Shown in pieces: positions 26,568-34,185 of a stretch of 64,000 bases of DNA. This DNA comes from Ruminococcus sp. (lineage in GTDB: Bacteria; Bacillota; Clostridia; Oscillospirales; Ruminococcaceae), in the NCBI GenBank assembly GCA_016290875.1, contig JAEEVL010000005.1, forward strand, positions 62,001 through 126,000. The letters are read 5' to 3'. The notes under the pieces were generated by a model. It was given only the letters and a program-made list of their open reading frames with translations. It was not told the origin of the DNA and searched no databases. How positions within the stretch are numbered: the stretch's first letter is position 1; each line of letters begins with the position of its first letter. A program made the position numbers and the translations under genes.

Positions 26568-26756
26568 TTAATTGTCGGACTGTGTGGCTTCTATATCAAG
26601 TATCTGCCTGGTATAGTCCTCGTCATTATTGCTATGTGAGCCGGCTTTTCCTGTCATGCGCTTTACAACGATCGCTGCGAGAGTTAGCATAGCTGCAAGA
26701 GGCAGGCACAGGATTATGCCTGTTGTTACCAAAAAACTTTTGATCGTTATTCCCAT
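26568..26756 (-). CDS. Small single-span membrane protein
   Basis: A 62-residue protein with one N-terminal hydrophobic stretch (about 6-32) and a polar tail (SHSNNDEDYTRQIL). It follows CGGAGGAGAATGAT and lies between the DUF1836 gene and the 59-residue gene. No family is recognised. With the next gene it makes two unrelated micro-membrane proteins in front of an SPFH gene. Confidence 0.75.
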   Translation of the reverse strand: MGITIKSFLVTTGIILCLPLAAMLTLAAIVVKRMTGKAGSHSNNDEDYTRQILDIEATQSDN

Positions 26757-26782
26757 ATCATTCTCCTCCGTAGGCTGACGGT

Positions 26783-27370
26783 CTATTTGCCGTAGCTGCC
26801 TGCATTTTCTTCTTCAAGTATCACATACAGGTCTCTGTCCATGATGCGCTTCAGTCTGCCGCTGTGATACCCCAGTACCATTACGAACAGCGCCTTTCTG
26901 AGCTTGTCCGTATTGGCTATCTCAGCTGTATGCTGTGACATTTCGCTGTCTATGAGAGCCCTGAGAGCGTCCGGAGCAAAGGCTCCATTGTCTTCTGCCG
27001 TGAAGATTATGCGGCAGAGCATATTGTAAAGGTGGATATCCGCGATTATATCGTCGGAGCTGTCATCGACGTCACCGTTGACATAAGCCATCAGGTGAGC
27101 TATCTCATCGAGCTTCATCGAATCCCGGAGCATATTGATGAGAAGTATTCTCAGCACCTGCTTTTCAGAGTATTTCTTGCCGGTGGCTGAAGCTACCCAG
27201 CCGCGTTTGATCCAGTTCTGAACGGTGGTACCGCCAAGACCTGTAAGGGTGGAAAGCTGCGAAAGTGTAAGACCTCCTGTAGCTTTCAGTACTGGTTCAA
27301 TTAGTGAGAATGCGTTGTTTTTTGCTGCGTCAACGTATTCAAGCGTAGTTCCGGGTATGTATCTTTCCAT
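26783..27370 (-). CDS. DUF1836 domain protein (MerR-like HTH)
   Basis: The protein has 195 residues. The N-terminal half carries a helix-turn-helix reading LSQLSTLTGLGGTTVQNWIKRGWV followed by KKYSEKQVLRILLINMLR, the DUF1836 pattern found in Clostridia. The C-terminal half is helical. It is probably a DNA-binding regulator; targets of the family are not established. As the first gene of the operon it may regulate its own cluster. A GAGAGGAGAGATAAG leader precedes the ATG. Confidence 0.88.
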   Translation of the reverse strand: MERYIPGTTLEYVDAAKNNAFSLIEPVLKATGGLTLSQLSTLTGLGGTTVQNWIKRGWVASATGKKYSEKQVLRILLINMLRDSMKLDEIAHLMAYVNGDVDDSSDDIIADIHLYNMLCRIIFTAEDNGAFAPDALRALIDSEMSQHTAEIANTDKLRKALFVMVLGYHSGRLKRIMDRDLYVILEEENAGSYGK

Positions 27371-27650
27371 CTTATCTCTCCTCTCGCGATGTTATGATTA
27401 TATCACAAGTTCATATGAACCGCAAATCTTGTCTACGGACAATTTAAGGCGTTTGTGGTATTTTTTTGGAGTTTATCTCGCTAAATCTCACTCATTCAAT
27501 AAATTTCACACTTTTTCGCAGTTTTTCATTCCGAAACAGTCCGCAGCTCATAAAAACCTGCTTTATTCATTCTTTACAGCCGCTTTTCACGCATTTTCAG
27601 TACCGCTCCGGCATATATATTAGTGAAATAATTTCACGAGGGGTGGTTTT

Positions 27651-27917
27651 TTGAAGATCCGGCCAGATCAGCGCTGCGTGATACTCGGGCGCTACATAAC
27701 TGAAAACAGGACGACTGTCCGTGCAGCAGCAAAGCACTTCGGCATCAGCAAGAGCACAGTACATAAAGATGTCAGCGAACGTCTCAGGCGTGAGGACGCT
27801 CAGCTCTACGAACAGGTCAAGGACGTTCTTCAGATAAATAAACAGGAAAGACATATCCGCGGCGGTCTTGCTACTAAACTGAAATACGAAGCCGCTCAGC
27901 GGAGACGGCATTTTTAA
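27651..27917 (+). CDS. spoIIID: Stage III sporulation transcriptional regulator SpoIIID
   Basis: The protein has 88 residues, the family length. The helix-turn-helix TVRAAAKHFGISKSTVHKDVSERL is nearly diagnostic, and the basic C-terminal element RHIRGGLATKLKY matches the second DNA-binding region of Bacillus SpoIIID. It controls mother-cell genes between sigma-E and sigma-K. The start is a TTG at 27651 preceded by GAGGGGTGG. An endospore programme is therefore encoded. A MITE fragment follows immediately. Confidence 0.93.
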   Translation: MKIRPDQRCVILGRYITENRTTVRAAAKHFGISKSTVHKDVSERLRREDAQLYEQVKDVLQINKQERHIRGGLATKLKYEAAQRRRHF

Positions 27918-27966
27918 TTCGTAATTCGTAATGCGTAATGCGGAATTATTGTATCGCTGCGCGATG
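27915..27966. repeat. MITE fragment, copy 3
   Basis: TAATTCGTAATTCGTAATGC and then ATTATTGTATCGCTGCGCGATG match the left part of the elements at 22016 and 23966. The right half is absent. It overlaps the spoIIID stop codon. Confidence 0.7.
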
Positions 27967-27971
27967 ATATT

Positions 27972-28002
27972 AAAAAGGACGTACTGTTATTGTACGTCCT
28001 TC
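27972..28002 (-). terminator. Terminator of the cca-pflA-DUF3592 operon
   Basis: Read on the minus strand, AAGGACGTAC and GTACGTCCTT form a perfect ten-base stem followed by TTTTTAA. Confidence 0.88.
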
Positions 28003-28007
28003 GCTGT

Positions 28008-28568
28008 TTACCGGTAATCGTCATATTCATCATCTGTCCCGCAGTGATCGCTTGTTTTGTTCTGTCTGCATTTTTTGCGTATGATTGAAATTAAGTTGAC
28101 TATTAATATAAGTACCAGTACAGGGTTTATGAATAGGAAGTCCCTTTTGCTTTTACTCGAGGATTCTTGGTAACGACTTATGACAAATTCAGAGGGATTG
28201 TCAGGGTCAACATATATCTGATAATACTTGCCCCTGCCGTATTGGTTCTTACCCGTAGCAGTGTCTGCAGGTCCCTCATATGTGTTTCCGTTTACCTTGT
28301 ATCTGAACACCGGATAGTAGAGCGTCGTCCATTCATGTTGTGTTTTTTGTTTTTCCTCTTTGATCTGTGTGCAGTAAGCCTCGGTTTCGAGCGTGTATCT
28401 TTTGATTCTTTTCTCTTGCTTGATATTATCCATATAGTTATTCATATAATTAGAACCAATGCCTAATCCAATAAGGCATATAATCAAGATAACCCAGCGG
28501 ATATTGTCTCCGATCGTATTCTGATATTCGTCCTCATCCTGGTGAACGCTTCGTTTTCTGTATCTCAA
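28008..28568 (-). CDS. DUF3592-like membrane protein, tandem copy 4
   Basis: The protein has 186 residues. An N-terminal helix (about 21-42) and a C-terminal helix (about 147-165) flank a beta-rich domain with the shared core YTLETEAYC, YYPVFRYKVNGNTYEG, and YQIYVDPDNPSEFV. That core resembles DUF3592. It starts with TTG after GGAAAGGAGCAATAT. It is the last of four adjacent paralogs whose spacers are each 26 bases and nearly identical. The C-terminal tail TDDEYDDYR is shared with two siblings. The function is unknown. Confidence 0.82.
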   Translation of the reverse strand: MRYRKRSVHQDEDEYQNTIGDNIRWVILIICLIGLGIGSNYMNNYMDNIKQEKRIKRYTLETEAYCTQIKEEKQKTQHEWTTLYYPVFRYKVNGNTYEGPADTATGKNQYGRGKYYQIYVDPDNPSEFVISRYQESSSKSKRDFLFINPVLVLILIVNLISIIRKKCRQNKTSDHCGTDDEYDDYR

Positions 28569-28594
28569 TTGTATATTGCTCCTTTCCGGAATGT

Positions 28595-29170
28595 TTACCG
28601 GTAATCGTCATATTCATCATCTGTCCCGTAATAATCGCCGGACAGGTCATCGTATTCGCCGGATTCGTTCTGTCTGCGTCTTTTTCGTATTAACGGAATG
28701 AAAGGGAGTATTATTATAACTCCCATTACACCGCTTATGCCTGCGAATACCCATTTGGCTGTTCCTATAGATTTGGGGGAATTATTCGTGACAAATTCAG
28801 ATGGATCGTCAGGGTCAACATATATCTTATAAGACTTGCCCACGACGTATTCATCCTTGTTTTCTGTACTGATGTCATCGGCACCCTCATATGTGTTTTC
28901 GTTTACCCTGTATCTGAACACAGGATAGTAAACTGCCTTCTTTTTTTTATTGTATGTTGTGCGAAATGACGTTTTGACATCTATGCAGTAAGCATTGGTC
29001 TCAAGCGTACACCTTTTGACTTTTTCTTCAATACTGAATGTCGCCAGAACAGCGGAAAATACCATTAATTCTATAACGATAATAATGAGTAGAAACACGC
29101 TTCTGCCCGCTGAAGCCGGAATCCGCTTTACTTCCTTATCGGAATACTTACTGCGTAATTTGTATCTCAT
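28595..29170 (-). CDS. DUF3592-like membrane protein, tandem copy 3
   Basis: The protein has 191 residues with the same two-helix layout and core (RCTLETNAYC, YYPVFRYRVNENTYEG, YKIYVDPDDPSEFV). It starts with ATG after GGCAAGGAGCAATA. The C-terminal stretch SGEYDDLSGDYYGTDDEYDD is identical to that of copy 1, suggesting recent exchange or duplication. The outer domain of about 100 residues lies between the helices. Confidence 0.82.
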   Translation of the reverse strand: MRYKLRSKYSDKEVKRIPASAGRSVFLLIIIVIELMVFSAVLATFSIEEKVKRCTLETNAYCIDVKTSFRTTYNKKKKAVYYPVFRYRVNENTYEGADDISTENKDEYVVGKSYKIYVDPDDPSEFVTNNSPKSIGTAKWVFAGISGVMGVIIILPFIPLIRKRRRQNESGEYDDLSGDYYGTDDEYDDYR

Positions 29171-29196
29171 TTTGTTATTGCTCCTTGCCGGAATGT

Positions 29197-29757
29197 TTAA
29201 CGGAAATCAATATAATTGTTATCTGTTCCGCTGTTTGACAGTTCTTTGAGCTCGCGGGCGGCTTTTTGTCTGCGGTCTCTTCTTACGTGTGATATGATGA
29301 TGCTTGTAAATATAAGTTCCAGTATAACTCCTATGCCACCGATGATCCATTTGTCTGACCGGTTTTTTTGGCGGGTTTGAAGCGTGACAAATTCAGAGGG
29401 GGCGTCAGGGTCAACATATATCTTATAATGCTTACCTTCGACGTATGTGTCCTTACCGGTGGCTGAACGTCCCTCATATGTGTTTCCATCCACTGTGTAT
29501 CTGAACACAGGATAGTAAAGTGTTTTCCATTCATTTTTGAAGGTTTCGTGTTTTTCAACTTGGACTTGTGTGCAGTAAGCCGTGGTTTCGAGCGTGCATC
29601 TTTCGACTTTTTTTTCGTCTGTGATACTATCTATAAATATTATACCACAGCATAATGCCATATTGTACATAAAAAAGATTAATATGGGGATACTTCCCAA
29701 AAGCGGAATCTGATATTCGTCCTTATCCTGATGAACGCTTCGTTTTCTGTATCTCAC
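29197..29757 (-). CDS. DUF3592-like membrane protein, tandem copy 2
   Basis: The protein has 186 residues and starts with GTG after GGAAAGGAGCAATAT. The N-terminus MRYRKRSVHQDKDEYQ is almost the same as that of copy 4, whereas the C-terminus differs from all siblings (ELSNSGTDNNYIDFR). The core motifs RCTLETTAYC, YYPVFRYTVDGNTYEG and YKIYVDPDAPSEFV are kept. The pattern of shared ends suggests mosaic recombination within the array. Confidence 0.82.
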   Translation of the reverse strand: MRYRKRSVHQDKDEYQIPLLGSIPILIFFMYNMALCCGIIFIDSITDEKKVERCTLETTAYCTQVQVEKHETFKNEWKTLYYPVFRYTVDGNTYEGRSATGKDTYVEGKHYKIYVDPDAPSEFVTLQTRQKNRSDKWIIGGIGVILELIFTSIIISHVRRDRRQKAARELKELSNSGTDNNYIDFR

Positions 29758-29783
29758 TTGTATATTGCTCCTTTCCGGAATGT

Positions 29784-30374
29784 TTACCGGTAATCGTCAT
29801 ATTCATCATCTGTCCCGTAGTAGTCGCCGGAAAGGTCATCGTATTCGCCGGATTCGTTCTGTCTGCGTTTTTTGCGTATGAATGATATGAGGTAAATCGT
29901 AAATACGATCTCCGGGATAACGCCTATTCCAGCGATTATCCATTTGGCTGTTCCGATGAATTCTGTGGAATTGTTCATGACAAAGTCTTCGGGCTTGTCG
30001 GGATCAACATATATCTTATAATACTTACCTTTTTCGTAATCGTCCTTGGTGCTTGAGCCGGTATCAGCCTGCACGGAGTAGCTGTTTCCGTTCACCTCGT
30101 ATTTGAAAACAGGGTAGTAGACCGTGTTTCTGTCCGGATCGTCGGTATTCCGGTAGACCTTGTCCACCTGTACGCAGCAGGCAGTTGTCTCAAGCGTACA
30201 GCGCTTTGCTTTTTCTTCCTTCCTGTTCAGCGTCCTTATCAGGAGACCTATCGCTATTGCTATAAGGAGCATACAGGCGAGAATAAGCGGTATTACAGCC
30301 TGAGTCGGAAGCTGTGATGAGTGCCTGCGGAGGTTTCTTCTTGTTTTTGCTGCGCGTTTCGTGTATCCCATCAT
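29784..30374 (-). CDS. DUF3592-like membrane protein, tandem copy 1
   Basis: The protein has 196 residues and is the first of the array, beginning ATGATG across the pflA stop so that the two genes overlap. The N-terminus is basic (TKRAAKTRRNLRR). A helix follows at about 24-48, then the core RCTLETTACC, YYPVFKYEVNGNSY, YKIYVDPDKPEDFV, then a second helix. It is the most divergent N-terminus of the four. Its position after pflA means transcription from the cca promoter. Confidence 0.82.
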   Translation of the reverse strand: MMGYTKRAAKTRRNLRRHSSQLPTQAVIPLILACMLLIAIAIGLLIRTLNRKEEKAKRCTLETTACCVQVDKVYRNTDDPDRNTVYYPVFKYEVNGNSYSVQADTGSSTKDDYEKGKYYKIYVDPDKPEDFVMNNSTEFIGTAKWIIAGIGVIPEIVFTIYLISFIRKKRRQNESGEYDDLSGDYYGTDDEYDDYR

Positions 30375-31141
30375 GCATCGCTCTCCTTGCTGTTGTTCTT
30401 CTGCGCTGCGAGACCTGCCTTTATTCCGCGTATAACGGTCTCACGGGCAGCTATTGCCTGTTCCTTGGTCAGCGGAGGAGTGTCCCCGAGAGGATATTCT
30501 ATACCGAGCTCTGCGTATTTGGACTTCGCCATATCGTGATAGGGGAGTATGTCCAGCGCCTTGATATTCGTCAGCGTCGAGAGGTACTCTCCGAGCCTGA
30601 GAAGCTCTCCCTCGTCGTCGGTTATGCCGGGGACTACGACGTGTCTTATCCATACCGGTATGCCTAGTTCGCGGATGTGCTCCGCAAAGGCGAGTATATT
30701 GCGGTTCGAGCGCCCTGTGAGTTCACGGTGAGCGCCGTCGTCTATGTGCTTTATGTCGAGCATAACGAGGTCGGTGTATTTCAGTACCTCGTCTGTCTTT
30801 TCGTGGTTATCGGGGGAGTAACAGCCTGCCGATGTGTCGAGACAGGTGTGGACTCCCTTGCTCTTTGCGAGCCTGAACAGCTCTGCAAGGAACTCCGGCT
30901 GTGCGAGTGGTTCTCCGCCGGTAGCAGTTATGCCGCCGCTCTTGAGGAACTCCTTGTATGAATCGTACTCCGCCATAAGCTCTTCCGCTGTGACCTCACG
31001 TCCGCCGGAAAAATCCCATGTATCAGGGTTGTGGCAGTATTTGCACCGCATAGGACAGCCCTGAAAGAATACAACAAATCTCACGCCGGGACCGTCAACT
31101 GTTCCGAAGCTTTCTGTTGAATGTATCCTGCCTTTAAGCAT
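30371..31141 (-). CDS. pflA: Pyruvate formate-lyase activating enzyme (radical SAM)
   Basis: The protein has 256 residues. The radical SAM cysteine motif is CPMRCKYCHNPDTW (CX3CX2C) near residues 30-37, followed by the family's GGITATGGEPLAQ, LDTSAG and DIKHID strands and WIRHVVVPGITDD. It makes the glycyl radical on pyruvate formate-lyase under anoxic growth; the pfl gene itself is not in the window. It overlaps cca by eight bases and the first DUF3592-like gene by four. Confidence 0.93.
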   Translation of the reverse strand: MLKGRIHSTESFGTVDGPGVRFVVFFQGCPMRCKYCHNPDTWDFSGGREVTAEELMAEYDSYKEFLKSGGITATGGEPLAQPEFLAELFRLAKSKGVHTCLDTSAGCYSPDNHEKTDEVLKYTDLVMLDIKHIDDGAHRELTGRSNRNILAFAEHIRELGIPVWIRHVVVPGITDDEGELLRLGEYLSTLTNIKALDILPYHDMAKSKYAELGIEYPLGDTPPLTKEQAIAARETVIRGIKAGLAAQKNNSKESDA

Positions 31142-32459
31142 TGTATTTCCCCCTGATGTAGTTTATGAGCGTGTCTCTGTCGTTGGTGAGCTCGTCCTCT
31201 ATGACTTTGCTGAGGAGCTCGTTGAGGGCTTCACCGACTGCTTTGCCTTTGAGTCCGAGAGCGAGCATATCCTGACCGTTCACGGCAAGCTGTGAGAGCG
31301 AAAGGCAGAAGTCCTCACGGACAAGCGAACGTGCTGTGTCAGCGAGTTTGTCGAAAAGCTCGTTCTCGTGCAGGACGAACTCGTTCTTTCCGCAGTTGTC
31401 AGCCTTCTTGAACTCCATGAGCTTGCAGAAGTCCTCTGCACCGAGCCTTGACAGGAGCTTTTTTACCTGTGTGTCGGTGTTCACCTTGTCGCTGTGGAGC
31501 GATATGAGAAGGCAGGTGCGCTCTATGGTGCGGTTGTCGTAGCGCAGGCGCTGCATAATAGTCTCAGCCATTTCGGCGCTGAGCTGAGCATGTCCCTTGA
31601 AATGTCCCTCGCCGTTTTCGTCCATAGTGAACATAGGCGGCTTTCCGATGTCGTGGAAGAACATGGCGCGTCTCAGGAAGAGGTCGCTGTCCGGTACGGC
31701 TTCTATGGTGTGGACTATGTGGCTGTAAACGTCGTGCCTGTGGTAGCGCGAGTGCTGCTCGAAGCCGAAGCACGGCTCTATCTCGGGTATTATCTGCGCT
31801 ATTATACTGCGGTATCTGAGCAGTACCTCAACGCAGTTCCTGCCGCAGAGGAGCTTGTCGAACTCCTCACGGACTCTTTCACGGGAGATGAGGTCGAGCC
31901 TGTCTGAGAGCGAGAGCATAGCCTTTTCGGTAGCATTTTCGACTGTGAAACCGAGCTGTGAAGCAAATCTCACACCGCGGAGTATGCGGAGAGCGTCCTC
32001 TGTGAAGCGTTTCTCCGGTTCACCCACACATCTGATGATACTGTGAGCAATGTCGTCCCTGCCGCCGAACGGGTCAACGATATTGCCGTCAGCGTCCATA
32101 GCCATGGCGTTTATTGTGAAGTCCCTGCGTGCGAGGTCTTCGTTTATGTCCGGCGTGAAGCGTACCGTGTCAGGTCTGCGTGAGTCGGTATAGTCGCCGT
32201 CCACGCGGAAAGTGGTTATCTCGAAGGGTATGCCTTCGCTTATCACTGTGACCGTGCCGTGTTTCAAACCGGTCGGGATAGTTTTCATATCGCTGAAAAC
32301 TTCCATTACCTGTTCCGGCAGAGCTGATGTTGTTATATCCGTATCGTGTATCGGTCTGCCCATTATGTGGTCACGCACACAGCCGCCGACGAGGTATGCC
32401 TTGAAGCCGTTTTGCTCCAGTCTGCGGAGTATATCCGCCTCAGGTCCTTTTACTGTCAT
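31134..32459 (-). CDS. cca: CCA tRNA nucleotidyltransferase (HD-containing)
   Basis: The protein has 441 residues. The class II nucleotidyltransferase head reads YLVGGCVRD and HDTDI (metal-binding Asp pair), then RRDFTINAMA, then FTEDALRILRGVRFASQL. An HD domain (FFHDIGKPP, with HDVYSHIVHT before it) follows in the C-terminal half. It adds or repairs the 3' CCA of tRNAs. The start at 32459 follows GAGGGCGGTGAG; the long open frame upstream is not homologous to the family. Both tRNAs in this window already encode CCA, so repair may be its main task for them. Confidence 0.94.
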   Translation of the reverse strand: MTVKGPEADILRRLEQNGFKAYLVGGCVRDHIMGRPIHDTDITTSALPEQVMEVFSDMKTIPTGLKHGTVTVISEGIPFEITTFRVDGDYTDSRRPDTVRFTPDINEDLARRDFTINAMAMDADGNIVDPFGGRDDIAHSIIRCVGEPEKRFTEDALRILRGVRFASQLGFTVENATEKAMLSLSDRLDLISRERVREEFDKLLCGRNCVEVLLRYRSIIAQIIPEIEPCFGFEQHSRYHRHDVYSHIVHTIEAVPDSDLFLRRAMFFHDIGKPPMFTMDENGEGHFKGHAQLSAEMAETIMQRLRYDNRTIERTCLLISLHSDKVNTDTQVKKLLSRLGAEDFCKLMEFKKADNCGKNEFVLHENELFDKLADTARSLVREDFCLSLSQLAVNGQDMLALGLKGKAVGEALNELLSKVIEDELTNDRDTLINYIRGKYNA

Positions 32460-32694
32460 TCTCTCACCGCCCTCATGTTGTTCACCTAATATTATAACAC
32501 TTTTTGCCGGAAATGGCAATAGAGCATTGAAAAACACAGGCCAGCCGGCGTTGTCTAATGTATATAATAATCGTGCGGAGTATGGAGTTTGCGTTATCAA
32601 ATTGAGAGAATTATAATTATTTGCTTGACTTTGGTACAATATTTACTTATTATTATATGTGACGAAATGAAACAATTCTAATGGAGGAATAATC

Positions 32695-33483
32695 ATGAAA
32701 AAACATATCATCGCACTCGCTGCTATCGCTATGCTCGCTTCCCTCACAGGCTGCGGCAGCAGTGACAGCTCATCTTCCGCAGCTTCAACAACAGCTGCTT
32801 CCACATCTGCTTCTGATACAACAGGCGCAAGCGAAGAAGCTTCCGCAGCTGCTTCCACAGAGACTGCATCACAGCAGGTAAGCTCAGCAGCTGCTGAGGA
32901 AAAGAAAGAAGAGCTTTCCGCTCAGGTCCCTTCAAATGCTAACTCCTTGTCAGATCCAAACATCAAGGAGCTTGAACACGCAGGCGCCGGAAGCGTTTCT
33001 GTTGAGTCAGGCGGTCTCAACCTCAGAACAACTCCCGGTACAGATTCAGATATTCTCGTTTCTATTCCCGACGGCACTCAGCTCGACCTCTACAAGTCCG
33101 GCGTGACCGGCTGGTACGCTGTTCAGTATGACGGAAAGACAGGCTATGTCAGCGCTGATTTCATCAAGCCTATCGAAGGCTCCGACCAGAAGCCGGAAAC
33201 CACTCCCTCTTCCGATATATCTCCCGTCGTCGGCACCTGGAATGAGACAGATGCTCTCGACCCGAGAACCCTCACTATCAATTCTGACGGCTCATTCACC
33301 TGCGCTTACAAGGGCGGCGGTGCTATCTACGGTACAGTTCAGATAAGCAGCCACGACGGTTCGATATCATATATTTTCAATGATAATGCCGGCGATGTCT
33401 GGGGCGTTATGTCCGTGACTTCAAGCAATGGTCAGGAGCTTCTCAGCGACGGTCAGCTCGGTACTCTCGCTTTTGTAAGATAA
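32695..33483 (+). CDS. SH3b-domain lipoprotein
   Basis: The protein has 262 residues. The lipoprotein signal has lipobox LTGC at residues 17-20. A Ser/Ala/Thr-rich linker of about 75 residues is followed by a bacterial SH3 domain (about 100-160: GGLNLRTTPGTDSDILVSIP ... GWYAVQYDGKTGYVSADFI). The C-terminal domain of about 85 residues starts VVGTWNE, resembling small lipocalin-like or 'GTW' surface domains. It is probably wall-associated. TGGAGG precedes the ATG. It lies directly before tRNA-Ala and is divergent from cca. Confidence 0.87.
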   Translation: MKKHIIALAAIAMLASLTGCGSSDSSSSAASTTAASTSASDTTGASEEASAAASTETASQQVSSAAAEEKKEELSAQVPSNANSLSDPNIKELEHAGAGSVSVESGGLNLRTTPGTDSDILVSIPDGTQLDLYKSGVTGWYAVQYDGKTGYVSADFIKPIEGSDQKPETTPSSDISPVVGTWNETDALDPRTLTINSDGSFTCAYKGGGAIYGTVQISSHDGSISYIFNDNAGDVWGVMSVTSSNGQELLSDGQLGTLAFVR

Positions 33484-33507
33484 CTGCTCGTTCATAAAAC
33501 TGCGGTA

Positions 33508-33536
33508 TTGACTTTTGCCCGCTTGTGTGTTATAAT
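33508..33536 (+). promoter_or_regulatory. Promoter of tRNA-Ala
   Basis: TTGACT (33508-33513) and TATAAT (33531-33536) are separated by 17 bases, ten bases before the tRNA. Confidence 0.85.
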
Positions 33537-33546
33537 GTACTCACTT

Positions 33547-33622
33547 GGGGCATTAGCGCAGCTGGGAGCGCATCACACTGGCAGTGTGGGGGTCAGGGGT
33601 TCGAATCCCCTATGCTCCACCA
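33547..33622 (+). tRNA. tRNA-Ala (GGC anticodon), CCA encoded
   Basis: The acceptor GGGGCAT pairs with ATGCTCC. The anticodon loop CTGGCAG has GGC at 33580-33582, the T-arm is GGGGTTCGAATCCCC, and the discriminator A is followed by CCA. From the anticodon loop onward it is duplicated at 44712. Confidence 0.95.
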
Positions 33623-33780
33623 CACAGAGTCTGTGCCCCCTTCCACGGGGGCACTCGTTTTACTCGTTCACTTTTGCGGCAGAGCTTGCTCTGCTTACGC
33701 TAACGGTAGTCTATTTTAAATTTAGAATACTTTATACAGGCGTTCCTTCGATCTGAGGGGACGCTTTTATTTTATTAAAA
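33578..33780 (+). repeat. 203-bp direct repeat, copy 1 (tRNA-Ala 3' half plus downstream DNA)
   Basis: It is identical to 44712-44914 except for about three substitutions. It begins at the first base of the anticodon loop and ends after the GCGTTCC/GGGGACGC hairpin and its T-rich tail. It includes the post-tRNA terminator GTGCCCCC/GGGGGCAC (33633-33654). Confidence 0.9.
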
Positions 33781-34037
33781 GTGAAAGTGGCATATTTCCG
33801 TTATGGTGATCAGGGAAATGAGCGCCGTTATCCTTAATGATGAAATGGTTGCTGGATAAGAAGTGTTGTGTATGATGAGGCTCCATATCAGCTAACATTC
33901 CGTATTATGTCAGGCAAATTGTTCAAAATGCTATTGAAATAACAAAAATCTCATGCTATCATATAAGTGACAGGAAATACTGAAGAAATTGTACAGGGAG
34001 TGAAGTATCCGGTCTACAGACACTTTCTCCCAGAATG
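33723..34037 (+). repeat. About 300-bp leader repeat, copy 1
   Basis: It matches 35868-36174 at high identity. It contains the ACAGGCGTTCC hairpin unit, a promoter (33934-33962) and a downstream hairpin from GGGAGTGAAGT to ACTTTCTCCC. No gene lies inside. It forms the upstream region of the CE4-dockerin gene. Confidence 0.85.
33934..33962 (+). promoter_or_regulatory. Promoter in leader repeat 1
   Basis: TTGAAA (33934-33939) and TATCAT (33957-33962) are separated by 17 bases; about 220 bases of leader follow before the CE4 gene. Confidence 0.65.
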
Positions 34038-34185
34038 TCCAGTTACAAGAACAATGACATCATTTTGAGTTTTGCGGAATCAGATAAAAAATGATTTGTT
34101 TTCCGGTTATTGAATTCTTATTTGTGCTATGTTATAATAATAGAAAGTGAACAATAATGAGTCGTGATTCATGAGGTGACTAAAT

